DNA of 64,000 nt from an uncultured Bacteroidota bacterium. Its GTDB lineage: Bacteria > Bacteroidota > Bacteroidia > Flavobacteriales > Flavobacteriaceae. The stretch spans positions 1 to 64,000 of the forward strand of contig CACEGG010000003.1 of assembly GCA_902559035.1 (NCBI GenBank). Reading direction: 5' to 3'. The translations under genes were made by a program, and so were the position numbers. How positions within the stretch are numbered: position 1 is the first letter of the stretch; each line of letters begins with the position of its first letter. Below are positions 45,630 to 54,006 of this stretch, one piece after another. Under the pieces are notes generated by a model that made no database searches, had not been told where the DNA came from, and was given only the letters and a program-made list of their open reading frames with translations.

Positions 45630-47780
45630 TTAGAATTTATAGTTTAATCCAAAAGAAATGTTTCTTCCCATTTCATGGATACCCATGTTCTTAAATCTAG
45701 ATAAATGATCGTAGTATTCTTCATCTAATAAATTATTAATTGACCAAACAAAACCTAAATTATTACTACCAAGGTTAAATTTGTGACTTCCTGAGATATT
45801 CATAAGAAAATAAGAATCTGTAGCAGTTTCAAACTGTCCAACATTATTTTGTTTCCCTTTAGAAATCATACTAATCTTATAGTTATTACTATCAAAATCT
45901 AAATTAAATACATGTTTTAAAGTAAAAGGCGAGATAAATGGCAAGTAACCACCATTACTTTTTTCTCCTGATACATACTCAAAAGATGTTTTGTAAGAAA
46001 GCCAATCCAATGATGTAGATTTTGAAAAATAAAGTTCACCACCCATCAAAGAAGCATCTTCTTGAGAATAATTATAAACTGGCGCAGAGCTAATTGTTTG
46101 TCCAGTTGGCTCTAAATAAATGTAGTCACTAATAGAATTATAGAAAACATCTAAACCAAAACTAGAATCTGAACCAAAAGAGGATATAGAAATATCTGTT
46201 TGGATATTTTTCTCTTCAACTAAACTACTATCTCCTATTTCATACTGAGCCGTTCCGTGATGAACTCCGTCAGAAAATAGCTCTGAAAGATTAGGTGCTC
46301 TGTACCCACTTGAGAAATTAATTCTAAAAATTTTATTCTCAGTAAATTCTCTTTTAATCCCCAAAGAAGTAGTAAAACTACTATAGTCTTCATCAAAAGT
46401 GGCAGTTGATATATTTCTATTGTCACCTCTTAAAGCAAGTAAAATATCCCATTTAGACGTATGTATATGAGACATAGCGTAAAGACCAAAGTCCTTCTTT
46501 TCAGCATCAGGTATCAATTCTTCATGTGCCATGTTTGTATTGGTTTGAGAAAGCATATTAGCTCCAACTACAAATTCCAGTTTTTCTGATTTTGGAAAAA
46601 TATATTTAAAATCAAATGTTGTAGTTTCCAATTCCATACTTAAAGCTGGACCCTCTCCATGTTCGTCATGATCGTCGTGATCATCATCATGATCATCATC
46701 ATGATCATCATCGTCGTGATCATCATCGTGATCATCATCTCCGTGATCGTCGTCATGATCATCATGACCCTCTTCGTCGTGATGACCAAACTCTTTTCTT
46801 TTATTTGAGCTAAATCCTAAAGTAAATTCAATTTCAGATTTATTCTCAAAAAGAATTCTGTTTTTCCAAGAAATCATTGTGTTTTCAAGATCCTGATAAG
46901 ATTTTTCCTCTTCATGCTCATCATGATCTTCATCATCGTGATCATCGTCATGATCGTCGTCATGATCGTCGTCGTGATCGTCGTCGTGATCGTCATGGTC
47001 GTCATGTTCTTCATCACCATGTGGTATTCCAATTTCAGATTTATTTACATTAATTCTTAAATCTGAAATAAAATTATCAGACGTGAAACCTAAGCCTAAT
47101 TTTAAATCACTGCTTTTAATGTAAGTATTTTCTACTTCACCGTCTGGTGTATTAAAATTTTTGTTATCAACAAGGCTAGCTTGAACTAAGTAGGATAATT
47201 TATTTTTACCTCCTTTAATTCCTAAATTGGTAGTTAAACCACTATAGTTAGAATTATATATGGTTGCAAGCTCTATATCAGTTCCCTCTCCTTTGAAATA
47301 AGAGTCAGGATTTACATATAAAACACCTCCAATTGCATCACTTCCGTATATAACAGATGCTGGGCCTTTTATTACCTCAACTGATTCAATTCCAAATCCT
47401 GAAATTTCCATTCCGTGTTCAGCACCCCATTGCTGATTTTCAACTCTCATGTATTGATTAAAAACAGTAACTCGATTTGATGATAATCCTCTAATAACAG
47501 GTTTAGAAATACCAGGTCCTGTAGAAATTATTGAGACTCCAGGAATTTCTTGAATAGCATTTGAAAAGTTTTGTTTTTTAATGTAATTTAAATTATTAAG
47601 GTTTAGCTTATTAATTTTAATTACGTTGTTTTTAACAGACTCTTTAAAAGGAGTTGACAAAACTATTTCATTTAATTCTACGGTAATTATAGAATCATTT
47701 TCTTGAGTGTTTTGAGCTAAAATTGTGTTTGTACTAATTAATAGCAATGCCAAAAAGGCAAGTTTTGTAATATTTTTCAT
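45630..47780 (-). CDS. TonB-dependent receptor with His/Asp-rich loops, probable zinc or metal uptake
   Basis: A 716-residue outer-membrane receptor. Signal peptide (LAFLALLLISTNTILAQ), plug (about 40-150; VIRGLSSNRVTVF, VIKGPASVIYGSDAIGGV), then a 22-strand-type barrel ending in ISFGLNYKF. Two insertions, at residues about 253-291 and 330-374, consist almost entirely of His, Asp and Glu (DDHDDDHDDDHDD style). They probably form extracellular metal-capturing loops, as in ZnuD-type zinc receptors. Zinc is the best guess; copper or nickel are possible. A small Cys/His protein gene lies directly upstream. No Zur box was identified. Confidence 0.85.
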   Translation of the reverse strand: MKNITKLAFLALLLISTNTILAQNTQENDSIITVELNEIVLSTPFKESVKNNVIKINKLNLNNLNYIKKQNFSNAIQEIPGVSIISTGPGISKPVIRGLSSNRVTVFNQYMRVENQQWGAEHGMEISGFGIESVEVIKGPASVIYGSDAIGGVLYVNPDSYFKGEGTDIELATIYNSNYSGLTTNLGIKGGKNKLSYLVQASLVDNKNFNTPDGEVENTYIKSSDLKLGLGFTSDNFISDLRINVNKSEIGIPHGDEEHDDHDDHDDDHDDDHDDDHDDDHDDEDHDEHEEEKSYQDLENTMISWKNRILFENKSEIEFTLGFSSNKRKEFGHHDEEGHDDHDDDHGDDDHDDDHDDDDHDDDHDDDHDDHDEHGEGPALSMELETTTFDFKYIFPKSEKLEFVVGANMLSQTNTNMAHEELIPDAEKKDFGLYAMSHIHTSKWDILLALRGDNRNISTATFDEDYSSFTTSLGIKREFTENKIFRINFSSGYRAPNLSELFSDGVHHGTAQYEIGDSSLVEEKNIQTDISISSFGSDSSFGLDVFYNSISDYIYLEPTGQTISSAPVYNYSQEDASLMGGELYFSKSTSLDWLSYKTSFEYVSGEKSNGGYLPFISPFTLKHVFNLDFDSNNYKISMISKGKQNNVGQFETATDSYFLMNISGSHKFNLGSNNLGFVWSINNLLDEEYYDHLSRFKNMGIHEMGRNISFGLNYKF
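46661..46792 (-). repeat. Tandem (GAT/CAT/GAC) codon repeat coding a His/Asp loop
   Basis: About 130 bases of irregular 3- and 9-base tandem repeats (cat-gat-gac-type units) in frame within the receptor gene, encoding the second His/Asp-rich insertion. Unit order varies, so the protein stays HDD-like while synonymous GAT/GAC use differs. Such tracts can change length by replication slippage in multiples of three. Confidence 0.85.
46909..47025 (-). repeat. Second tandem repeat coding a His/Asp loop
   Basis: About 115 bases with the same repeat grammar as the neighbouring tract, encoding the first insertion (starting after GIPHGDEE). The two tracts are separated by about 38 codons of ordinary barrel strand, so they represent two different loops and not one broken repeat. 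Confidence 0.85.
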
Positions 47781-47820
47781 TTATTTTTTTATTTATTTTT
47801 ATTAGATTAATTCTTGAATT

Positions 47821-48126
47821 TTAAGAATTAACAGGGGGACCCCTTGAGTCAAAATAAGTAGAAAAATTTGAAAAAATTATTTCATTGTAAGTGAAATCTT
47901 CCTTGTAAAAAGCTGAAAAATCATTAAAAGAATAGTTAAAATTATCAGAACTATACTCAATGTCTAATCTTATAAAATCACATGTACAACAGTCTATTTC
48001 TGTTTCATGAAAGTGAACGTTTTCCTCAAAACATTCAAAGTGATCTTCAAATAAGAAGTGATTTAAGCCAAAAACTGAAGGCAGGCTTAAAATTCCAATA
48101 AGTACTAAACTTATGATGTTCTTCAC
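47821..48126 (-). CDS. Small exported Cys/His protein beside the metal receptor
   Basis: A 101-residue exported protein with signal peptide (ISLVLIGILSLPSVFG). The mature part has a metal-binding-looking stretch HFECFEENVHFHETEIDCCTCDF, with several His and four Cys. The C-terminal half is aromatic-rich and ends in DSRGPPVNS. Small proteins with HxHxxxxDC-like and terminal RGPP motifs recur beside flavobacterial metal receptors; this is from general recognition and not a search. It lies between the two receptor genes on the same strand, 20 bases after the TPP-regulated one. A periplasmic metal chaperone or sensor is plausible but unproven. Confidence 0.7.
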   Translation of the reverse strand: MKNIISLVLIGILSLPSVFGLNHFLFEDHFECFEENVHFHETEIDCCTCDFIRLDIEYSSDNFNYSFNDFSAFYKEDFTYNEIIFSNFSTYFDSRGPPVNS

Positions 48127-48145
48127 TCGGCAAATTTAATAAAAT

Positions 48146-50302
48146 TTAGAATTTGAGGGTTATTCCAATTAAAAAGTTTCTTGTAGCTTGAGGATAGTAA
48201 CCTGCTCCATCCATAGTCTTAGTTTGTCCAGGAACTGACCAAGTATCGTCGTATGTATAATAATATCCATTTGAAACGTATTCTTTATCAAGTATATTAT
48301 TAATCAAGCCTGAAATTATAATTTCTTTAAAAGTCTTCTTCGGATTTATTTTATAATTAAGATTTAGATCGTTAACAAAATAGCTGTCAAGAATAGAATT
48401 GACTGCATCAATATTACCCATATATTGCTTTCCAACATACTTAGATAAAAAGCTAATGTCAAGATTATCTTTGGGTGAAAAAACTATTGTATTTGAAGCA
48501 ATAACGTCCGGAGAAAATGAAATATTCGTTTTTCCAAAATCAACTATTTTTCCATCAAATTTTGATAATGTTTGTTTGTTCTTATTGGAACTTAGTGTAA
48601 CGTTTGTATTCATTAAAAAAAACTCAGAAAGTTTAATCTTAGCCTCGGCTTCAATACCCATTCTGTAACTTGAACCACTATTAGTACGAATAGGAGATCC
48701 TACATCATCAAGCTCCCCTGTCAATACTAATTGTTCATTATACAACATGTAGTATGTATTTATATTTAATCTTAACCCATCCTTTCTGAATCGCCACCCA
48801 ATTTCAAAGTCATTTAATTGTTCTGGTTTAATGTTTTCGTTGCTCTCAAAATCACTTCGACTAGGCTCTCTGTTAGCCCTTGAATAGGACCCGTACACCA
48901 TCGATTGTGAACTCAGTTTGTAGGATAGTCCAAATTTTGGATTAAAAAAACTATAAGACTCATCAAGTAACATATTAACTAAATCTGATGTATATCCAGT
49001 TGTTTTATAATTAACATTTCTAAGTTGAAAATCAGCGTAAAATTCAAAAGCATTGTTTAAGATTAAAGACCCTTTAGCAAATAAACTAAAATCAGTTTTT
49101 TTACCATTTCCATCATAGTATCTGTCTCTAATAGAAGAACTTTTACTAAAATTTCTTGCCCATATAACTTCTCCAAAGTGATCCCCGCTATATGTACTGT
49201 ATGAGGTATTAAACATTAAATTTAACTTACTTGAATTATAATTAGTTGATGCATTTAAAACATAGAAATTATTATCTAACCAACGTCTTCTTATTAAATC
49301 AGTTGTTCCTGTTAAATTACCATTTTGGTCAGTATCTGAATCTACAATTCCCCCATATGTATCAACTGAATCAGCCTCTCTATATTGCTCAAAATAACCT
49401 CTTCCATAGGTGTAATTAAGACCAAGATTAGTCGACCATTTTTCATTTAATTTTTGGTTCCAATGCAACTGATAATGATCTTGTTTGTAGTTATCAATTT
49501 CATTTTCATAAGTATATGGATTTTGTCTACGGTTATCCTGTAATTCATCCCAACTTAGTCCATACCAAGATTGATAAGTTTTTTCATGTCCACCAAAAGT
49601 TAGTGCTTTAATTAAGGTATTTCCCTTAATGTAAGCACCTTGAACAAAGTACGATTTCAAATCAGAATATGCTCTATCAATATATCCGTCAGAATCGATT
49701 TTAGATAATCTACCAGAAAGCTCAAAAGAGTCGTTCAGTTTTCCAGAACTAAACTTAACAGTATGTTTCAAAGTATTAAAACTTCCAACTGAGTTAGAAA
49801 TTTGCGCATAAGGACTTTCAGAAATAGCATCTGTGAGTATGTTAATACTTGCTCCGAATGCCCCAGAGCCATTGGTCGAAGTTCCAACCCCTCTTTGAAC
49901 CTGTAAACTTTCTACGGAAGAAACAAAATCTGGTAAATTGACCCAGTAAGTTCCGTGTGATTCTGGATCATTGAATGGAATCCCATTAATGGTAATATTA
50001 GTAGATTGTGGGCTTATACCTCTAATTCTTATTCCAGTATAACCAATTCCAGCTCCGGCATCTGAGGTTGTAACTACTGAGGGTAAAAAATTTAGTAAAA
50101 CTGGTAAATCTTGGCCTAAATTTCGAGAGGACATTTCAGATTTTGAGATATTTGAATGACTGATAGGTGAGGAATATTTAACTCTAACAGACTGTACGAT
50201 AACTTCATCCAAAACCTGTTTGGTTCCCTGTAAAGTGTCTATAACTTGTTGAGAATAAACATTGAATGAAATCAATAATAAAAAGTAAATCCCTTTTTTC
50301 AT
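48146..50302 (-). CDS. TonB-dependent receptor under TPP riboswitch control, probable thiamin uptake
   Basis: A 718-residue outer-membrane receptor with signal peptide (KGIYFLLLISFNVYSQ). The plug contains GYTGIRIRGISPQSTNITING, DPESHGTYWVNLPDF and VQRGVGTSTNGSGAFG. The barrel ends in LIGITLKF, with the final-strand YYYTYDDTWSVPGQ. A TPP riboswitch occupies its leader, which makes thiamin or a thiamin phosphate the most likely ligand. Downstream on the same strand are the small Cys/His protein and the metal receptor, though these may be expressed separately. Confidence 0.88.
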   Translation of the reverse strand: MKKGIYFLLLISFNVYSQQVIDTLQGTKQVLDEVIVQSVRVKYSSPISHSNISKSEMSSRNLGQDLPVLLNFLPSVVTTSDAGAGIGYTGIRIRGISPQSTNITINGIPFNDPESHGTYWVNLPDFVSSVESLQVQRGVGTSTNGSGAFGASINILTDAISESPYAQISNSVGSFNTLKHTVKFSSGKLNDSFELSGRLSKIDSDGYIDRAYSDLKSYFVQGAYIKGNTLIKALTFGGHEKTYQSWYGLSWDELQDNRRQNPYTYENEIDNYKQDHYQLHWNQKLNEKWSTNLGLNYTYGRGYFEQYREADSVDTYGGIVDSDTDQNGNLTGTTDLIRRRWLDNNFYVLNASTNYNSSKLNLMFNTSYSTYSGDHFGEVIWARNFSKSSSIRDRYYDGNGKKTDFSLFAKGSLILNNAFEFYADFQLRNVNYKTTGYTSDLVNMLLDESYSFFNPKFGLSYKLSSQSMVYGSYSRANREPSRSDFESNENIKPEQLNDFEIGWRFRKDGLRLNINTYYMLYNEQLVLTGELDDVGSPIRTNSGSSYRMGIEAEAKIKLSEFFLMNTNVTLSSNKNKQTLSKFDGKIVDFGKTNISFSPDVIASNTIVFSPKDNLDISFLSKYVGKQYMGNIDAVNSILDSYFVNDLNLNYKINPKKTFKEIIISGLINNILDKEYVSNGYYYTYDDTWSVPGQTKTMDGAGYYPQATRNFLIGITLKF

Positions 50303-50331
50303 ATACTAAGTTATTTCAATGGAATACAGGG

Positions 50332-50408
50332 ATTGATAACAATTTTCCTCTCCAAAATTACTTGGCAGGTTCATTGGGTATAATCTCAGCCGTAGCACCC
50401 CATTTATT
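50332..50408 (-). ncRNA. TPP (THI-box) riboswitch
   Basis: Minus-strand RNA contains the conserved TPP aptamer: GGGGUGCUACGGCUGAGAUUAUACCC with the CUGAGA bulge, then UGAACCUG, a short variable stem CCAA/UUGG, and GAGGAAA closing the core. The expression platform appears to be a hairpin pairing GUUAU-CAAU with AUUG-AA-AUAAC (about 50340-50314) just before the start codon, with no U-tract. Control of translation initiation of the downstream receptor is therefore more likely than termination. Confidence 0.92.
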
Positions 50409-50414
50409 ATTTAA

Positions 50415-50446
50415 CAAATATAGTATAAAACTTATTTATTGAACAA
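50415..50446 (-). promoter_or_regulatory. Promoter of the TPP-regulated receptor
   Basis: TTG (50446-50444), 21 bases, then TATATTTG (50422-50415) on the minus strand. The spacing is two longer than the consensus 19. The predicted start is near 50408, right at the aptamer, and the -33 part lies inside the end of the kinase gene. Confidence 0.5.
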
Positions 50447-50995
50447 AGAATTTATTGCTTTAGTAGCAGTATCTAATCTTTTTGACAATGATCCTGAAAC
50501 TTCAATGTATGGCCTATGATATTTAATTAAAGTTTCTTTAAAAGCATCAAACATTTTTTCTCTTTCATTTGGTCTATCTCTTAAATCATCTTTTTCCCAT
50601 GGAATGTCGATATTTGTCAAAATATACAAATCATAGGAATTTTTAAGTGCATATTTTTCAAGAAGAGGATCACAATATCCGTCATAATAAGTTTCAGAAT
50701 ATACTTTAGTTTCCAGTAGATCAGTATCACAAATCAACAGTTGCTTAGAGATTTTAGAAAGTTTATTTTCTAGTTTAATTTGTCCAATTGCTATGGGAAT
50801 TAAATCCTCAAGTTCACAAACTTTCTTTTCAACATTCCATTTTTTCTGTAAGTAATCTCTAGCATATTCCTTGACCCAATGGGTTTTATAGTGATTTGCT
50901 AATTCTTTAGATAAGGTTGTTTTTCCTGAGGATTCCGGTCCAAAAAGAACTATTTTTAAGCAGTTTGATTTGAGTTGTCTAAGATTTTTTTCCAT
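50432..50995 (-). CDS. NadR-like nucleoside kinase / P-loop ATPase
   Basis: A 187-residue protein with the P-loop FGPESSGKTTLSKELA, resembling the C-terminal ribosylnicotinamide kinase domain of NadR. Further family motifs are WVKEYARDYL, ICDTDLLETKVYSE and the lid-region DDLRDRPNEREKMFDAF. The N-terminal adenylyltransferase and HTH parts of NadR are absent. It overlaps the pnuC gene by 40 bases, so it probably phosphorylates whatever PnuC brings in: nicotinamide riboside by family, thiamin by neighbourhood. I favour nicotinamide riboside because these two genes lie upstream of the TPP riboswitch. Confidence 0.8.
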   Translation of the reverse strand: MEKNLRQLKSNCLKIVLFGPESSGKTTLSKELANHYKTHWVKEYARDYLQKKWNVEKKVCELEDLIPIAIGQIKLENKLSKISKQLLICDTDLLETKVYSETYYDGYCDPLLEKYALKNSYDLYILTNIDIPWEKDDLRDRPNEREKMFDAFKETLIKYHRPYIEVSGSLSKRLDTATKAINSLFNK

Positions 50996-51576
50996 GTGTA
51001 ATAACCTGAAATAGCAATCACAGTAAAAATAATGTATTGTATGCTAGTAAATGTTAATCCTTTGTAAAAATATAATGGAATTGAAATAATATTTCCAATA
51101 ATCCAGAATATCCAATTTTCAATCTTTCTGTTAGCCATAAGCCACATCGCAACAAAGAAAATAGCTGTTGTAAAATTGTCTATGTATGATGTATATGATC
51201 CCCATTTATCAAAATAATTATAAATACCATATACAAAGCTTAATGAAAAAAAGAATATAATTAAAGATGTTATTTTTTCAGGTGAGCTTACTTTTGAAAT
51301 GGGAGTAACAATATTATTTACTTTTCGTGTCCATATATACCAACCATAAATACTCATCATAAAATAGTATGCATTTATCATCATATCCCCAAGCAAACTC
51401 CATTTAAAAAGTAAGTAAGTAAAAATAGAAGTAGAAATCATTCCTGTAGGATATACAAGAATATTGTTTTTTTTTGAAAACCAAACACTCAATATTCCAA
51501 ATACGACAGCAATAATTTCAAGTGAAATATCCAAGGTTTGGTAATCTGAATACTGTTGAAATAATAGATCAAACAT
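50956..51576 (-). CDS. pnuC: PnuC-family vitamin transporter
   Basis: A 206-residue inner-membrane facilitator with about seven helices. Typical of the family are the N-terminal SWF-like region (FGILSVWFSKKNNILVYPTGMIS), MMINAYYFMMSIYGWYIW, and the C-terminal GNIISIPLYFYKGLTFTSIQYIIF. PnuC members carry nicotinamide riboside; PnuT relatives carry thiamin. The overlapping NadR-like kinase favours nicotinamide riboside, while the adjacent TPP-controlled receptor favours thiamin. It starts 2 bases after the phosphopantetheinyl transferase gene. Confidence 0.85.
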   Translation of the reverse strand: MFDLLFQQYSDYQTLDISLEIIAVVFGILSVWFSKKNNILVYPTGMISTSIFTYLLFKWSLLGDMMINAYYFMMSIYGWYIWTRKVNNIVTPISKVSSPEKITSLIIFFFSLSFVYGIYNYFDKWGSYTSYIDNFTTAIFFVAMWLMANRKIENWIFWIIGNIISIPLYFYKGLTFTSIQYIIFTVIAISGYYTWKKILDNSNQTA

Positions 51577-51578
51577 GA

Positions 51579-52196
51579 CTACTGAATTATTTTAGCTAAT
51601 GAACAAATGTAATTAGAAATAGTAAAGAGATCTACACTAAACTGTTCAAGTATTTCATTTTTATTAATTACAACAAGTGCTTTGTCATTTTTCAGAGACT
51701 GAATTTTTATATTTTTTTTAAAATCTATGCCACTATGTCCAAAAGCTTTGAATACTGATTCTTTAATAGTCCAAGCTTTTGTAAGACTTTCTACAGATTT
51801 AATATCAAAAATATCATGTTCTTGGTTAGAGATAAATTTCATTGATATATTTAAAATTTGATTTCTAAATTTTTCTATATCTATGCCTGCTTTATTATTT
51901 GAAATAAAAATACCTGAATAATTAAAAGAATGTGTAATGGATATAAATCTAGCTTTTAAAGAAGGTTTTCCATTTAAATCATAGTGAATATCTTCAAATG
52001 ATAAATTTTGTTTTTCTAAAAGATTAAGGATACTTAAAAATTCAATTTGTTTAACTTTTGATTTAATTGAATTTAACTTTGAATTAAAAGAAGAATCTTG
52101 TTTAAGAGAATCTAAAAGTTCTTGTTTTGTTTCAGAAATATGCCAAATCAAAACAAACTCTTCTTTATTTATCTTGATTTTTTTGTATAAAGGCAT
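51579..52196 (-). CDS. 4'-phosphopantetheinyl transferase superfamily protein
   Basis: Transfers phosphopantetheine from CoA to carrier proteins. The 205 residues are of the Sfp/HetI type, with the motifs ISITHSFNYSGIFIS, GIDIEKFR (metal-binding acidic pair) and the signature AWTIKESVFKAFGHSGI. The target (fatty-acid ACP or another carrier) is unknown. It is followed at 2 bases by pnuC and preceded by rpmA with a 57-base gap. Confidence 0.92.
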   Translation of the reverse strand: MPLYKKIKINKEEFVLIWHISETKQELLDSLKQDSSFNSKLNSIKSKVKQIEFLSILNLLEKQNLSFEDIHYDLNGKPSLKARFISITHSFNYSGIFISNNKAGIDIEKFRNQILNISMKFISNQEHDIFDIKSVESLTKAWTIKESVFKAFGHSGIDFKKNIKIQSLKNDKALVVINKNEILEQFSVDLFTISNYICSLAKIIQ

Positions 52197-52253
52197 TTTC
52201 TAGTATAGAATACAAATATACTTAAAGAAAATTTTTTGAAATTCTAGGAATGA

Positions 52254-52514
52254 TTAAGCTTCGAATGGAATTATAGAAACAAAAGATTTATTGTCTTTCT
52301 TTTTCGTAAACTGGACTATACCATCAACTCTAGCGTGAAGTGTATGATCTTTACTAACGTATACATTCTCACCAGCTTTATGAGCAGTTCCTCTCTGACG
52401 AACAATAATATTTCCAGCTATAGCTGCTTGGCCACCAAAAATTTTTACACCAAGTCGTTTCGATTCTGATTCTCTACCGTTTTTCGAACTACCTACACCT
52501 TTTTTATGAGCCAT
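52254..52514 (-). CDS. rpmA: 50S ribosomal protein L27
   Basis: Ribosomal protein near the peptidyl-transferase centre. The 86 residues start [24 protein letters not shown] and include [16 protein letters not shown], the standard sequence. There is no cleavable N-terminal extension as in some Firmicutes. It is co-transcribed with rplU, 15 bases upstream. Confidence 0.98.
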   Translation of the reverse strand: MAHKKGVGSSKNGRESESKRLGVKIFGGQAAIAGNIIVRQRGTAHKAGENVYVSKDHTLHARVDGIVQFTKKKDNKSFVSIIPFEA

Positions 52515-52529
52515 TTTTAATGAATTTAA

Positions 52530-53006
52530 TTATTTCTTAGTTTCTGTTTTTTTTGCTGTAGTTTTTTTAGCTGCTGGCTTTTTTGCTGCAGGCTTCTTTT
52601 TAGCTACTGCTTTTTTTGCTACAGTCTTTTTTACTGAAGAATCATCTTTATTAGATTCTTTCTTAGGTTTTGATTCTACTTTAGCCTTTTTTGTTTTTTC
52701 TAAAATATTTTCAACAACAATTTGAGTTAAAGATTGTCTGTGACCATTCTTAACTTTATAACCCTTTCTTCTTTTCTTTTTGAAAACGATTACCTTATCG
52801 TCTTTTAAATGCTTAACAATTTTGGCTTCGACAGATGCACCTTGAACCATTGGGGTCCCAATAGTTGTTTTACCAGAATTATCTAACATCAAAATATTAT
52901 CAAAACTCACTTTTGAACCTTCCTTTCCCTCAAGTCTATTCACATAAACCTTTTGATCTTTTTCAACTTTAAATTGTTGACCTGCTATTTCTACAACTGC
53001 GTACAT
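52530..53006 (-). CDS. rplU: 50S ribosomal protein L21 with long Lys/Ala-rich tail
   Basis: Binds 23S rRNA in the large subunit. The track start at 53036 is too early; the family start MYAVVEIAGQQFKVEKDQ places the ATG at 53006 (158 residues), and the promoter -7 element lies beyond it. The first 105 residues are standard L21 (FKKKRRKGYKVKNGHRQSLTQIVV). The last 50 or so form a histone-H1-like tail of AKK and PAAKK repeats, giving extra RNA affinity or flexibility. Such tails are known in Bacteroidota. Confidence 0.96.
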   Translation of the reverse strand: MYAVVEIAGQQFKVEKDQKVYVNRLEGKEGSKVSFDNILMLDNSGKTTIGTPMVQGASVEAKIVKHLKDDKVIVFKKKRRKGYKVKNGHRQSLTQIVVENILEKTKKAKVESKPKKESNKDDSSVKKTVAKKAVAKKKPAAKKPAAKKTTAKKTETKK

Positions 53007-53033
53007 AATAATATTTTTATTAAAAAACGTGTG

Positions 53034-53064
53034 CAAATATACAAGGATTGATCATATATCGCAA
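53034..53064 (-). promoter_or_regulatory. Promoter of rplU-rpmA
   Basis: TTG (53064-53062), 20 bases, then TATATTTG (53041-53034) on the minus strand. It predicts a start near 53027 and a leader of about 20 bases before the chosen rplU ATG. This supports the shortened start, because the track start at 53036 would lie upstream of the transcript. Confidence 0.65.
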
Positions 53065-53124
53065 CATTTAAGACTAAAATATAAAACTAGATAATTAAGT
53101 TCATGCGACAACTTTTTTTACAAA

Positions 53125-54000
53125 CTAGGAATTAGATTTTTTGTTAGCTAAATAAACTCCTATCAAGATGACTATAGTTGCAAAAAGTTGATTTAATGTA
53201 AAAACCTCACCATCGAGAAGACCCCAAAATAAGGCTACAACTGGAAGGGTATAAGTTACAGAAGATACAAATACGGGTGAAGCTATCTGTACAAACTTGT
53301 TGAATAATATTTTTGCAAATACCGTCCCAAAAATTGACAAAATTAGAATATAAAATAAAGCAGATGAAACATCTTTATCGTTTAAATCAAGTTCATTGTA
53401 ATCTGTCATAAAAAATATTACAACAGCAAAAGGAAAAATAAAAATAAAATTTCCTACTGTTATTGCTACTGCCGATACATCTTGCAAATAAACTTTTAAC
53501 AAATTTACTTGAAGAGCGTATAAAATTGAAGCCAATATGATGAAAATGACATAAACAATATTTTGATCAGGATTTATTATAGATCCCTGGTACATTAGTA
53601 ATACTGAACCTATTAAACCTAATATGACTCCTGAAATCTGTTTAGAATCTATTTTAAAGCGATAAAACCCAATACCAATAAGCAAAGTAGCTAAGGGGGT
53701 TAATGAGTTCAATATGGCTGCCAGAGCACTGTCAATTTCGGTTTGTGCATAGGCGAATAAAAAAGGTGGAATAAATGAAACATATCCAGTTATAGCTATC
53801 CATTTCCACTTATTTTTAGGTATTGTTTTTATTGAGGAATATCCAATAATTAATAATAAAAGTGTAGATAATATAGTCCTTAAACTTCCAACCTGTAAAG
53901 GTGTTAAACCAATTAAAGATTTTTTTATTAGAATGTACGAACTCCCCCATACTAAAGACAGTATTAATAAATAAATCCATTTTAAATTTTTATTACTCAT
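53125..54000 (-). CDS. EamA/DMT-family permease
   Basis: A 291-residue inner-membrane protein with ten hydrophobic helices arranged as two EamA repeats: WIYLLILSLVWGSSYILIKKSL near the N terminus and IFGTVFAKILFNKFVQIASPVFVSSVTYTLPVVALFWG in the second half. Members export amino acids or metabolites; the substrate cannot be told. It sits 6 bases after gldD on the same strand. Confidence 0.9.
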   Translation of the reverse strand: MSNKNLKWIYLLILSLVWGSSYILIKKSLIGLTPLQVGSLRTILSTLLLLIIGYSSIKTIPKNKWKWIAITGYVSFIPPFLFAYAQTEIDSALAAILNSLTPLATLLIGIGFYRFKIDSKQISGVILGLIGSVLLMYQGSIINPDQNIVYVIFIILASILYALQVNLLKVYLQDVSAVAITVGNFIFIFPFAVVIFFMTDYNELDLNDKDVSSALFYILILSIFGTVFAKILFNKFVQIASPVFVSSVTYTLPVVALFWGLLDGEVFTLNQLFATIVILIGVYLANKKSNS

Positions 54001-54006
54001 TTACTA

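Noticed and set aside
46235-46426. 63-residue ORF inside the metal receptor gene
   Set aside because: Same-strand out-of-frame shadow of the receptor coding sequence.
46661-47025. CRISPR-like or minisatellite array
   Set aside because: The repeats are codon-level and in frame, with no spacers or conserved repeat unit, and encode the His/Asp loops of a receptor.
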